A stretch of 64,000 nucleotides of DNA from Tetradesmus obliquus. Its lineage: Eukaryota; Chlorophyta; Chlorophyceae; Sphaeropleales; Scenedesmaceae. The stretch lies in the NCBI GenBank assembly GCA_030272155.1, contig CP126192.1, positions 6,234,501 to 6,298,500 of the forward strand. The letters run 5' to 3'. The position numbers and the translations under genes are program-made. The notes below the pieces were generated by a model that saw only the letters and a program-made list of their open reading frames with translations, did no database searches and had not been told where the DNA came from. Below are positions 23,574 to 34,554 of the stretch, one piece after another (position 1 is the stretch's first letter; each line of letters begins with the position of its first letter).

Positions 23574-23889
23574 TGCTGCTAGTGCAGATCAGTGTGACAA
23601 GCATTGTTTCCGGCAACTCTCATAGGCTCAAGAGCTATCAAGTTGCAAGCTACAAGCTGAAAGTACAGTACCGTACTGTGGTACTGCCCTGGCCAGTGTC
23701 TGGGTTTACAGCTGAGCCCTAGTCATTTGTGCGCCGGTCCTCTTTGTGTTGACGCTGCTGTCTGAGGTCGCTGGAGGCAATATACGTAATCATTGTTGTG
23801 CCGAGAAAGTTGCTGGCCATTTGGCGGGAGGCTGCAGAGCAGAATTGCTTCGACACTTTTGACGGAGCTCTGCATTACAATTGCCGCTC

Positions 23890-23897
23890 TATAAATA
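23890..23897 (+). promoter_or_regulatory. TATA box (TATAAATA)
   Basis: A perfect TATAWAW match lies about 50 bases before the ATG at 23939, so transcription would begin near 23920, just ahead of that start. It argues against the earlier ATG at 23902, which would fall inside the promoter. Confidence 0.55.
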
Positions 23898-23938
23898 GTT
23901 AATGAGCAGCAATAGCTTTCAACCATGGTGCCAGCTCA

Positions 23939-26550
23939 ATGAGTGCGGTGGCCGCGTGCAAGGTGCAGACATCTGATGTCGAAGACTCGTGGGACCGTTG
24001 CATAGGCCTTTGCGCTGAGCAGCTGCCGCTGTAAAACGTGTTATCAGCCACGCCTTTATTTGATTTCATCTTGCAATGGTTGACGTTGCTGCTGTTCTGT
24101 GCTCCACAGGTGCTGTCAGGCTATTTGGCTGGGAACGTGCATGCGCAGCAGTCAGCAGGCACATCACTGTATTCTTATCCTGTTGGAAACAAGTGGAAAG
24201 GCGACATTAAACCAGGCAGCTATAAGGCTGTAAGCGCATCTGGCAGTACTGCAGACAAGCCATGGACAGCCTGTGGGGCTTTCAACAGTTGATGCAGCTT
24301 GGTGCAGCACGTACAGCAACAGCAGCATCAGCAGGAACAGCAGCCCCTGGCGAGACGTTGCAGTACACGTTCGACGACTGGGGTGGGAAACTGCAGGGCG
24401 CCAGCACCCCAGCGATGCCTCCATCACCACAGACCATGAACGCCAACCGCCGGGGTGCAGATGCAGCAGGAACAGCAGCACCAAGCTCCCCCACTAACCT
24501 CCAGCCCAGGAAGAACTCATCTCACTTTACTTCACCAAAAGGTTCCCCTAAGACCCCAAAGGCCTCACGCAAGGCATGCCCCGAAGAGGATGAGCAGCCA
24601 GAGGCAGACCCATGCGAAGATGCCCTGCAGATGTTTGCAGGACGCTACGGGTTCACAGTCACAACCACCAACACATGCACAACATACAGCAATGCCAGGT
24701 GCGGCCTTGAAACAGGCCTGCAGAACCGTGCATCTGCATCTCAAGCGGAAGCAAAAGCAGCAGATGCAGAACAGGCGCAAGCAGCAAGCGGGCCAGACGC
24801 AAGCTTCACAGTGGAGCAGCCTCCTGCAGGACCTCCAGCACCAGCACCAGCACCAAGCAATACAACAATGCCCTGCCCAGCAACAGACAACACCACGATG
24901 CTACCCCCCATGCCCCGGCTACCCCTCACTGCACTACTGTCTCAGCCTTCCTTCCAGCAGCCAGCAACTCCTGCTGTGGCGGCAGCTGCAGAGCGCCCAG
25001 CTGCTGCAGCTTCACTGCAGTCTTCTCCTGCATTCTTCCGCACAGTCAGCACAGGCATGCCGACACTGCAGCACTGTGGCATCTCACACAACAGCCAGGC
25101 ACTGGCGGCGCTGCAGGAAGCAGGCACAGCAACAGACAGTACTCACCAAGCAGGCACTGCAGCGGCAGTGCCCCCTAGCTTCATGGCTTGGGCAGCTGGC
25201 ACGCCTGGACAGAAGCACAGCAACCCACCCATGGACCCACACAGCAACGCACTGCAGCAGCTCAGCAACTATCTACAGCACCTGCCAAGTCCTGCAAGTG
25301 AGCACCACCACCAGCAGCAGCAGGAGCAGCAGCACCAAGGCATCGTGCAGCAGCAGACACAGCAGCCAGGTGGAGCAGGCTGGGATGCACTCGGCGTCCT
25401 GCAGGCACAAGCTGCACTGGTGTTTGGCGGTATGGTGCCGCTCGATGCCAGAGCACCTGCTGGCACCAAACCCGCAGAGGCCACGCAAGCTCCTGTAGCG
25501 TTGATGCCGGCAAATTGGTCTCCCATGCAGTCTATGGGCTTGGGCTTTCAGTTTGTACCCACACCACACTACCAAGGTGGCCAGGATCACCAACACGGGC
25601 AGCAGCAGCAGCAAGGGCCAAGCAGCCCCACCCGCACCACACCCACCAAGCCAGGCTCGCCGGGCAAGGTCAGGAGGCAGGGCTCCCCCAGCAAGGGCAA
25701 GAGAGACGGTTCACAGTCACCCAGCCGCAAGAACAACAGCGGCAACGCGCAGCAGCATGCTGCGTCAGCAGCGTACCAGCAGATCCTGCGCAGGCGGCTG
25801 CGGCGCCCCAAGTCGCGAGGCCCAAGCTACGACCCATCCATCAAGACAGCGGCCGCGGCAGCAGCGCACTACGGCACTGGCGCTTCCCTGCTGGGCAAGC
25901 ACAGGCTGAGCAACTGCAGCTCAATGGAGGAGGCGGCCGCTGGGCCTGAGGGCATGCCACACGAGTGGGCTGGCGATGCTACTGGCGGCTTGTGGCTATA
26001 TGGCCCTGACGGATGGGATGAGGATGATGCGTTTGCCAGCGGCTGCTTGGAGGAGGCAGCTAGCATGATGGCTGATAGCCTGGGGTTGGGAGGGTTTGAG
26101 GGATATGTCTGGCCGCTAGATGGTGCATTTGCAGAGGAGGATGGGCCGCAGCTGCAGCCGCCAGTGTATGCCTGCACACCAGCAGCTGCAGCAGCAGCGG
26201 CAGCAGCAGGCATGATGCCGGGTGCGGGGCGGGCTAGCAGCATGAGCTCAGACTGGTTTAGAGAGATGAGTGTGCAGGACATGGCGGTCAGCCGGCGCAG
26301 CAGTCTGTTTGGTGACAACATGAGCATCAACGCCCCTGCAGCAGCAGCACCAGCCGCAGCTGGCCCAGGCATGGGGTATTGGCGTAGCTCAGATGCTGAG
26401 GTGGAGAGTGCGCTTCAGCGAGGGCTCGAGTACATGCCAGTGTGGGGTGTGCAGGCTAACGTCGGCGAGGTGCTGATGCAGCACAAGGTGATTGATGGAG
26501 GTACAACGCCTGACAAATACTATGATGGTTTGTGCAAGGGTCCCTGTTAG
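23939..26550 (+). CDS. Unidentified Gln/Ala/Ser-Pro-rich protein
   Basis: Proposed exons are 23939-23962, 24110-24229 and 24289-26550, about 801 aa. The first joins AAG/GTGCAG to CACAG/GTGCTG in phase (MSAVAACK then VLSGYLAGNVHAQQSAG). The last exon is a single open frame of about 754 codons, far longer than chance allows in this base composition. The 59-base second intron is short, so a start at ATG 24262 within the same open frame is an alternative. I recognise no domain. Visible parts are a Ser-Pro/Lys-rich stretch (TSPKGSPKTPKASRK), Gln/Ala/Pro-rich middle, a second SP-rich basic stretch (SPTRTTPTKPGSPGK, SPSRKNN), a basic helix-like block LRRRLRRPKSRG, and an acidic Gly-rich C-terminal third with YVWPLDGAFAEEDG and VWGVQANVGEVLMQHKVI. 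The composition suggests a nuclear regulatory or RNA-binding scaffold, but that is a guess. Confidence 0.65.
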
Positions 26551-28462
26551 CCTTGCAGCTTACAGTATGCATTCAGCTGTTAATCAGCGGGTGTGTGCAC
26601 AGCAGTGTCACATCTGTGCACCTGCAGAGTGCGCATTTTGTTGGGTGCTGGCAGCAGTTACCAGACAACGGTGATGTGTTAAACATTAACCGTCAGTGAC
26701 GGTTGACAGTGCTGTGGCTGCAGCACTAGGGTGGTGGCAGCTGCCCTGGCCTGAAGTTGAAGGTTTGTTGTTGTTCTAGTAACACAGAGAGTGCCCGAAT
26801 CTTGCTATGGCTAACTCGTCAACTGGGCGTCATGTCAGCCACGAAATTTACCAAGTAACGTCTTGTGCCAACCAACCATGTGCGTGCCGTAGCAGGTATA
26901 ATGTTACACGGTACGAGTTGATTTGATCAAATACACCGTCACCACCACTACGCACTAGGACGCATGGGTGCTGACGGCCTCTCAGCACCTACAACAAGAC
27001 ACCCTGTCATCCGGGGCCGACATGTAGACCATGCCATGCCATCACCCTGCAACTATCCTGCACTTTTGTTCCTCCACAAAACTTGCCCATCCACCATGCT
27101 GGCGGGCACGCAGTGCCACAGGGCCGCCCTGTGGCTCTGTATGCGGCACACACAGCGTGTGCCAGCAGCCAAGACAGCAAGGCATCAAGTGCACATGCAA
27201 AGCAAGGCACAAAAACAGCAGATACATCCCAGCGACCACCTGGCGCAACTCTGCCGTGCTTGCTGGACAATCTAAATCAACTACATATGCGTGCATGCTT
27301 TCAAACGCAACTTTCCACAGCGCCCGGGGAGTGATGGCATAGCTGCACACAATAAACAGCTGCAAAAAGTGCATGTATCCCGCGCCGAAAGATCAAAGCC
27401 ACAAGGCAGCAGATGCTTTACACACAGCTGCATTAGCATAGCGCAAGACCAGGGTGCGCCTGCGCTTTTGAACAGCTGCTGTGTCTGCTGACAAATGACA
27501 CCAATGAAACGCCACCAAATGGCAAGCAGCAACAATCTGCAAGGGTGCTGGCAGCAAATGCCGCTAATTGGGTCCATCACATGCAACCCGACCCAAGGTT
27601 TATCTGCATGATTCAGCACGACATGCACAGATCAGAATCAAGGCAAGCTTAGACCAGTCGCCACTGCAATCTGCATGCAACACCGTGACCATACCAAGGC
27701 AGTACCTGTGCTTAACAGCCAAGCCTGCCATGCGGCATGCCGTTGGCAACGCAGGGCCAAAAAGGACCTGCACCTCTCACTTTTTTGCATCATATGTTTT
27801 GAACTCGGTCACGTGTGTCGTCGCCCGCTGGTTGCAGTAGCATGCTGCAGCATCATTCTGCTCATCACATGCGACATCCCCAAGAACTCGAGAGGATTGC
27901 AAGCAACTCGCTTTGCAAGCCAGTCTTGCTATAACGGCCAGGAGCAGCGCATACATCATACACAAGGCATGTGCACCACAGTGATGTACACCACCCTCCC
28001 AACAGGGGAAGGCAGACAGGCAGCAAGAGATATTTACAAAGCATCACAACCGACCCACAGGCATGTACACTTGTAAACATTCAGCAAACATGCACACAAG
28101 ACACAGGTATGTTCACAGACTCAAAACCAACCCAAAGACATGCTAAAGGGCAGACACGCATGCATGCAGGCTTGCCATGAGTACAAGGTGAAAGCTGCAC
28201 CAGACCAACCACAACACCCCGCAGAACAGCATGCACTGGCCATAAAACAACAAGACGCCTGCAAACAACTGCCCCCCTTGCCCGCTGCCAGGTAGACAAA
28301 CAACCAAAAGTGCCCGTGCTGCTGCTCATTACACACACCACCCTTCACAGTATTGTACACCCGGAGCCAACAAGCACAACTGCCGCAACCCCCACAGCAC
28401 CTGCATATCCATCACCAATCCTGCCTCATAGCACACACTTCAACACCGCAAGCAAGCAGAGC
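26551..28462. other. Intergenic, convergent 3' flanks
   Basis: No supported gene. The sequence is CA-rich on the plus strand. The open frames, such as those around 26964-27342 and 27675-28076, are short and show no family features or splice chain. It probably includes the 3' UTRs of the genes on either side. Confidence 0.45.
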
Positions 28463-29977
28463 TCAGCGCTGTTTTGCTGTTCTGCTGCAATTAGGTGTGG
28501 CACCGTCCCCCTGCTCGCCTGCAGCCTTACGCTTGCTCCCAGCAGCTCTGCTGCTGCGCTTTCCGCCGCCGCGGGCCACCATCCCTGCCGCAGGCGCCTG
28601 CTGCGCCACGGGACGGCTGCTGCTGCTGCTCCCGCCTATGCTGCTGCTTAGCGCTGCACTGTGAGGGGCCCCCCTGAAGCCCCCCAGGCCCTGCTGCAAT
28701 GCAGCAGCTGCTGCTGCATGAGCTGCTGCAGGTCCCCCACGGCCTGGTGCTGAGGGTGACCACACCTCCAGATGCTGCTGCTGCTGCTGCTGCTCAGTGG
28801 CTGGTGTGTTTGTCGCGGCCTGAGAGGGTTTGGCCTGCTTGTGCCTCCTCCTGCTGCTGCTGGAGGGCGTGGGGGGTACCACCAGGTGGGGTGGCACATG
28901 GAAGGCCTCAGGCAGCGCCCCTGCAGCGGTGACATGAGCAAATGTGCAGAACAGCAAGACAGCAAAGACATTAATAAAACAATTCAGCAGAGGGGGCAGA
29001 GAACGCTTGATGCCGGTGAAACAGCCGAACCAGACAGTAAATACTCCACCTGTTAAGCGACAGCTACACAGTATGCATATGCGACACACACGCCGCACAG
29101 CGCAGCATGCTGCAGCAACACAAGATCCTCCGCCACCAGCAGCAGCGATCCTACCCACCTGTCTCCAGGTACTTGCCAGCCTCCCTCAGCGCAGCCACAA
29201 ATGAGGCGGCCTTGGTCTTGCTGGCGCGCTCGTGCTGCGCCACGCCCCATCGACTGAGCGCCTTGCCAGGCTCCACCCAGGCCGCATCATGCGTGCCCAG
29301 GAAACGCACCAGCGCTGCACCCGGCGTGTAGCCCGGCTGCTGCTGCTGCTGGTGGTGCTGCTGGTGGTGACTTGTGTCGCTGCTGGTGTCTGTGGCGGTG
29401 CTGAAACTTTTGCTGCTTGGGCCGCTGGCGGTGGCACCTGCTGCTGCTGCTGCTGCTGAAGGCGGTGTGTTGCCAATGATGACTGCAGGCCACCAAGGGA
29501 ACCTGCAACATGGTGGTATGACAGCACAATGCAGCAGGGCCGGCAGCATGCAGGCGTGTACAAGGGTCAGTGTGTTGCGCACACAGACACAGCACGGGGT
29601 CAAGGGCAGTGCACGCTGAGGTAGGCAACTAACCAAGTCGGTGAACAAAGGGGCAAAGGTACAAACTGCTGGTGCAGTATGCGGCACAGCTGCAGATTGA
29701 GGTATCATCAAGTGCATGTAGCTCAGGCAGTAGCTCACTTTGGGAACTTGGCCCACACCAGGCTGCCCTTTGCCACAGGTGCTGCACCAGCAGCATCACC
29801 AGCCGACACAGCGCCAGACAGAGCAGCCGCCGCGGCAGGTGCACTGACAGGAGGCGTGGCAGCAGCAGCAGCAGCAGGTGCTGCGGCGCGGCCAGTGCCG
29901 CCCTGCAGCTTTCTTGCAGCGCCTGCAGTGGCATCCACTGCTGGCTTGGGCTTGGCATGCCGCTGCTGCTGCTGCAG

Positions 29978-30008
<31 letters not shown>

Positions 30009-30649
30009 AACTTCTCCTGCTGCTGGTGCTGCTGCTCATCAGCCTGCTGCTGCTGCTGCTGCTGCTGCGGCGGCGGTGCGGTCTCTGCAAACGTCACCAC
30101 TGGCACCTTTGGTAGCTGCTCGACAGGCGCAGCAACCTCCACAGGCTTGAGCACCGCTGCTGCTCTCCTGCGCGCCCTGGCTGATGCTGGCGGCGACACT
30201 GGCAGGTCAGCAATGGCTGGCATGCGCACCACACGCTGCTGCTGCTGGGGTGCAGATGCCACCATGTGCTGAGCAGATGTCGGGGTCTCCTCGCGCAGGT
30301 GGTTCTGGTGTGCATAGCGCTCCTGCTGCCGCTGCCGCAGCATCTGCAGCATGCTTGGAATCATGTGCTGCTGCTCCGCTGCGGCAGCTGTAGAGTCACC
30401 TGCCTGCTGCTGCTGTGGCTGTTGCTGCTGTGCATTCGGCAGCTGCAACAGCAGCTCTGGTTGGGAGGAGGCTGTGCGATGCAGCGATGCCAGGCGCTGC
30501 AAGCCCTGCTGGTTGTGCTGCTGCTGCTGGGCATCAACCGCTGCATCAAACATGCCTGCCATGTTGAGCGCACGTGTGAAGTCCGGAGAATGCACCAGGG
30601 AGTTCTGTCGCAGTGGGTCTGCAAGCAGGGATGCACGTGCATTGCGCAT
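28463..30649 (-). CDS. PWWP-domain protein with long polyglutamine regions
   Basis: Three exons keep phase: 30649-29739, 29502-29159 and 28920-28463, about 570 aa. The first ~290 residues are Gln/Ala-rich with several homopolymeric Gln runs coded by CAG. The PWWP domain is split by an intron: GSLVWAKFPK joins FPWWPAVIIGN, followed after a Ser/His/Gln insert by GYTPGAALVRFLGTHDAAWVE and KALSRWGVAQHERAS, which are the usual end strand and first helix. A basic Ser/Lys/Arg tail follows (RRRHKQAK, KRSSRAAGSKRKAAGE). PWWP domains read methylated histone tails such as H3K36me and bind DNA, so a chromatin role is expected. Which complex it serves cannot be told. ATG 30649 opens the long first exon, and length and phase fit exactly. 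Confidence 0.85.
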
Positions 30650-30933
30650 TCGGCGGCATCACAACAGCAGAAACGTAGTGAGCAGCGGTGAGCACACAAG
30701 CACTTTCAGCTGCAAAACAACAGCCCGTGATGCTTGCGAGCAGAATCTATGCCAAGCTGCTGTCAGTGAATGAATTGAAGGACATCACAGCAGGGTGACG
30801 TCATCACTGCTTTAACCTCTGCTAATCAGGCTAGGCCTGACGCCACACCAGCGCCACAGCCCTAGCACCAACAGCTGGTGCAAAGGCCAGGATAAAGGCA
30901 TGGATAAGCTTTTTTGTATACAACCTCAACGCT

Positions 30934-31435
30934 CTAGCAGCTGGCGGTAGCTGTGGTGCATGCACCTGCCAAGGCTGGGCAATCAGCCATGCATGGAGCT
31001 GTTGAAGTCACAGCTGCTTATGGCATCGCTGGCCGATCGATCTGCTGGTTGGTGCTCACTCACCGCCATCATTGAGCGTTTCCAAGCCACCAAGCCGAGA
31101 CGAAAAGTCATTGTACTGGGTGGCAAGGGCTGTGGGACTCTCGAGCAACCTTTGTATGTCATCTTGATCCTCTTGGCTGCCGGTGTAGGGCCATAGACAC
31201 CCAGAATCTGCATTGAAAACACACCAGATCAGTGTTCTCGCTGAATAATCACCACCAGCCTTGCAGGCCTTCCGGACACGAGGAGCGACTGCTGAAGGAA
31301 GCAGCAACGACACTTACCTATATGCAATAGACTGTTGTGATTCATTAAGCCTTCAGTGAGCAAGGCGACAAAGCGATCGCCAGCCCCTAGAGGATCGGTG
31401 GATGACCGCACAGGGAAAAGGGCGGGCCTCACTTG
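30934..31435 (-). CDS. Small unidentified gene, 5' end not found
   Basis: Three exons join in phase: up to about 31435-31318, then 31207-31064 and 31013-30934. The donors are strong (ATAG/GTAAGT at 31318/31317, GGCG/GTGAGT at 31064/31063). The product reads FPVRSSTDPLGAGDRFVALL, GLMNHNSLLHI, SGCLWPYTGSQEDQDDIQRL, TQYNDFSSRLGGLETLND, and ends in a Cys/Thr/Ala-rich tail with stop at 30934-30936. No ATG is visible in frame before the first exon, so at least one 5' exon is missing, probably between 31440 and 31740. I do not recognise the family; the middle segment looks helical. It lies head-to-head with ALG1. Confidence 0.45.
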
Positions 31436-32316
31436 TACTGGCTGATGTTCACAGCTTCCAAGTCACTCCGCGGGTCGGACCACCCAGAAAAGTTGAACAC
31501 GAGAACAAGACAACAAAAGTGCGCAGACAGGGCGCTCTCAACGATTTTCGTAGTCGTGTCGTGTGCTGTCGAATGATGTTGAACAAAGCTGAAGACAACA
31601 TCTCTACCACAATAAGACGCAGACCAGATGCCTCGTTAATATTTATTGCGTTTGGATGGACGCCACATCACCCCTTAAACACAGGTTGCAGGACTTGTTA
31701 CACGTGCAGACGCCAAAGTACGCTACATCGGCCGGATTAATTGCTTGACAAATCGACAAACCAATGTCACGGTGTTCTTACGCAGGTGTGCAGTAGAGCA
31801 CTACAATCGCTGCTCATACAACCATCCAAACCGACATTGCATTGGGCTTTCAGCGACTTAAAAGTGATCGGGCCAAGCAGTGAGTTTGGCATAAACCAGT
31901 GGCTTTGGTACGTATTACAGTGCCAGGCATGACCCTTGAGCAGGTTGCCCTCGAGCAGCATCAGCAGCATCAGCAGCACCAATGTGATCACTTGCAGTTG
32001 CAGTGCTCACACCCTGACCAGTATGAAGGTGCAGAACTGGTTTATGCATCACATGCAGCAGCTGCTGCATTGCAAGCAGCGCACGGCAAGCACACCACCG
32101 TGAACAGCCCACCAATATCAGCGCCAGGCCCTGTGCTTGCTGTCTCGCGGGGTGCGAGCTGTGCAGTGCAGGCTGCCTTGGGCGTTACATATGATTTTGA
32201 TATTGGTGACACTGCCTGCACCTGCCTGCTGTCCATGTACGCTGCAGGCAGTTACAGAAAACAGCCTCCACAGCAGCAGCAGCGCAAACAGCAGTAGCAG
32301 CAGCAGCAACAGCAGC
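31436..32316. other. Divergent intergenic region before ALG1
   Basis: It probably carries the promoters of the small minus-strand gene and of ALG1. A frame open from 32137 runs into ALG1, but the Ser-rich stretch before ATG 32317 has no family similarity and may be 5' UTR. CAGCATCAGCAGCATCAGCA (31957-31976) is a local tandem repeat. Confidence 0.4.
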
Positions 32317-33861
32317 ATGGCGCCGCCGCCCAGCAGCCGCCCACGTGCCTGGGTGGTGGTGCTGGGCATATTTGGCTGCTGCCCTCGCATGCAGTATCAC
32401 ACGCTGTCGCTGATCGAGCATGGCTACAGCGTGTCAGTAGTTGCCCAGCCTGGCAGCGAGCCCATTGCACCACTGCGCAACAACCCACACCTACACATCC
32501 ATTATGTGGCAGCACCCCCGGCCTGGGCAGCACGGCTGCCTTCAGTGCTTGGCCTGCTAGCAAAGGCATCATGGCAGCTGGCAGTGCTGCTGTGGCTGAT
32601 GCTGGTAGCACTGCCGCGGCCTGCAGCAATGCTCCTGCAGAACCCTCCCGCCATACCCACGATGCTGGTGTGCTGGCTTGCCATGCTGCGGCACCGGGCA
32701 GTGTGGGTGGTGGACTGGCACAACTTAGCGTACTCAATGATGCAGTACAAGCATGCGAAGCACGGTTGGCTCATCAGTTTATCCAAGGGCATAGAACGCA
32801 CGCTGGGCCGCCAAGCGCAGGCAGGCTTCTGCGTCACTGAAGCCATGCAGGCTTTCCTGCAAGCAGAGTTTGGCGTGCAGGCAGCTGTGCTATATGATCG
32901 GCCGCCAGATCAGTTCCACCCCTGCAGTGCTGCCGAGAAGCATGAACTGTTTGGGCGCCTGCACCAGCAGCTGCAGCAAGACGGGATCGGGCAGTGCCTG
33001 CAGCGGCAGCTGGCAGCTGCTGCGGAGTACGGCAGCAGTGGCAACAAGCAGCAGCAGCAGCAGCAGCAGCAGTTGGCGACGCTGCTGACAGTGCAGGCAG
33101 CTGGCAGCAAGCAGCCTGTGCCACGGCCGGGGCGGCCTGCACTAGTAGTCAGCAGCACCAGCTGGACACCAGATGAAGACTTTGGCATCCTGCTGGAAGC
33201 TGCACAGCTATACGACGCTGCAGCAGCAGCAGCAGCAGCAGCAGATGATGGCAGCAAGCAGGGCAGCAGCAAGAAGGCCGGCAGCAGCAGCAGCAGCAGT
33301 GGCAAGAGCTACCCTGATGTGCTGTTTGTCATCACCGGACGCGGTCCGCAGCGCGAGATGTACCTTTCTCGCATCCGGCAGCTGCAGCTCAGCAAGGTGG
33401 CCTTCTGCAGCGTGTGGCTGGAGCCAGATGACTACCCCCTGATGCTGGGTGCTGCTGACCTGGGGGTGTCGCTGCACACTTCGTCTTCTGGCATCGACTT
33501 GCCTATGAAGGTCGTTGACATGTTTGGGTCCGGCCTTCCAGTGTGTGCAGCTGACTTCAAATGCATCAGGGAGCTGGTCACCGAAGGCAAGACAGGCCTA
33601 CTGTTCAGCAGCGCAGAGCAGCTGGCGCAGCAGCTGCTGCAGCTGCTGGAGGCCTTTGATGCGGTGGCTGGGAGTGGTGCGAACGGCCAGTTGGCGCAGT
33701 TGCGCGCCGGCGTTGCACGGACGCAGAGCAGCTGGCGCTGGCGGGACAACTGGGATAAGGTTGCAGCGCCATTGTTTGCTCGGATTGCAAATGCAGCAGG
33801 TGGCAGCAGCTCCAAGGCTGCAAGCAGCGCTGGCAAGCGCAAGGCCAAGAAGCAGGCATAG
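32317..33861 (+). CDS. ALG1: Chitobiosyldiphosphodolichol beta-1,4-mannosyltransferase
   Basis: ALG1 adds the first mannose to GlcNAc2-PP-dolichol on the cytosolic ER face. This is one uninterrupted exon of 514 aa starting at ATG 32317 (MAPPPSSRP). Family motifs in order: VVVLGIFGCCPRMQYHTLSL, EHGYSVSVVAQPGSEP, LLQNPPAIPTMLVC, VWVVDWHNLAYSMM, RQAQAGFCVTEAMQAFLQ, AVLYDRPPDQFHP, VSSTSWTPDEDFGILLEA, VITGRGPQREMY, WLEPDDYPLMLGAADLGVSL, SSSGIDLPMKVVDMFGSGLP and CIRELVTEGKTGLLF, i.e. a GT-B fold with family GT33 motifs. A hydrophobic stretch (LAVLLWLMLVALPRPAAMLL) could be the membrane anchor. Gln and Ala/Ser insertions near residues 246 and 305-330 make it longer than the human enzyme (464 aa). 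It is the only intronless family-recognisable gene here. Confidence 0.96.
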   Translation: MAPPPSSRPRAWVVVLGIFGCCPRMQYHTLSLIEHGYSVSVVAQPGSEPIAPLRNNPHLHIHYVAAPPAWAARLPSVLGLLAKASWQLAVLLWLMLVALPRPAAMLLQNPPAIPTMLVCWLAMLRHRAVWVVDWHNLAYSMMQYKHAKHGWLISLSKGIERTLGRQAQAGFCVTEAMQAFLQAEFGVQAAVLYDRPPDQFHPCSAAEKHELFGRLHQQLQQDGIGQCLQRQLAAAAEYGSSGNKQQQQQQQQLATLLTVQAAGSKQPVPRPGRPALVVSSTSWTPDEDFGILLEAAQLYDAAAAAAAAADDGSKQGSSKKAGSSSSSSGKSYPDVLFVITGRGPQREMYLSRIRQLQLSKVAFCSVWLEPDDYPLMLGAADLGVSLHTSSSGIDLPMKVVDMFGSGLPVCAADFKCIRELVTEGKTGLLFSSAEQLAQQLLQLLEAFDAVAGSGANGQLAQLRAGVARTQSSWRWRDNWDKVAAPLFARIANAAGGSSSKAASSAGKRKAKKQA

Positions 33862-33923
33862 TTGCCTGCAGGCACGCCTTGTTGATCAGGCAGCTACTGT
33901 TCATAGAGAGTTTGCATACAGCA

Positions 33924-33928
33924 TGTAA
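33924..33928 (+). terminator. Putative polyadenylation signal TGTAA for ALG1
   Basis: TGTAA lies about 60 bases after the ALG1 stop. Only the word match supports it. Confidence 0.3.
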
Positions 33929-34264
33929 GCATGTAGACATCCAGAGCACTGTGTATGTTGTTTGCAGAGACACTGCACCGCATTCAGTTGTTATCTATGT
34001 CGGGCTGATGTCGTGCCTGCCTGCAGAACCTTTGCACCATGCACAGCGCACGGCGTTGGCACTGGCACACCCGTTGCAGCAACCAACTGATACTAGTAGG
34101 TATGGCACCACCTTGCCAGTTGCTTTGCAACCGCGCTAACTCTGCAGAGTCTTTTTTGGTTTGCTGAGTAGCAGCTATCTTCGCATTTGGGAGCAATTGG
34201 AAGCTTACCAGGTTGAGCTGTCTGTGGAGATTTGAACCAGCTGTCGTCTTGCTGTCACTTTCAG

Positions 34265-34435
34265 GGTGGTTTTGCTGCTGCCTCGGGGCGACTGGCACCA
34301 GCGGTGCCTTTCATTGCTTCGTATCAGGTCGAACAGTTCGCAGATACACAACGACTGGCTGCTGCCTCACCCGACACCCTGCTCAACAATCTGCTGCTCA
34401 ACAACGAAAGAGTCATCATCTGGAAGCCACTGTGA
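34265..34435 (+). CDS. Possible terminal exon of an unidentified gene
   Basis: After a good acceptor (TCACTTTCAG at 34264) 57 codons read GGFAAASGRLAPAVPFIASY, QVEQFADTQRLAAAS, DTLLNNLLLNNERVIIWKPL and stop. The composition is protein-like, unlike the Cys/His-rich noise of other frames here. I found no phase-0 upstream exon between the ALG1 stop and this point, and it precedes SAS-6 by 120 bases. It may end a small gene or be a chance frame in the SAS-6 5' UTR. Confidence 0.25.
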   Translation, partial: GGFAAASGRLAPAVPFIASYQVEQFADTQRLAAASPDTLLNNLLLNNERVIIWKPL

Positions 34436-34554
34436 TTCGATAAAGTAATTGTATTGGTTATAAATACGTTGTATGAAACCCGGCTACCTTTACGAGCTGC
34501 GCTGGGGTAGCATCTGACCGCAGAGCATGCTCTTTTGCCATCAACAGCACAGCC

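Noticed and set aside
24455-25498. 347-codon plus-strand frame inside the Gln-rich gene
   Set aside because: It is the +1 shadow of the CAG-rich 754-codon exon; Gln/Cys/His-rich composition reflects the repeat, not a second gene.
34221-34236. GATTTGAACC as a possible tRNA T arm
   Set aside because: No paired T stem or acceptor sequence around it.
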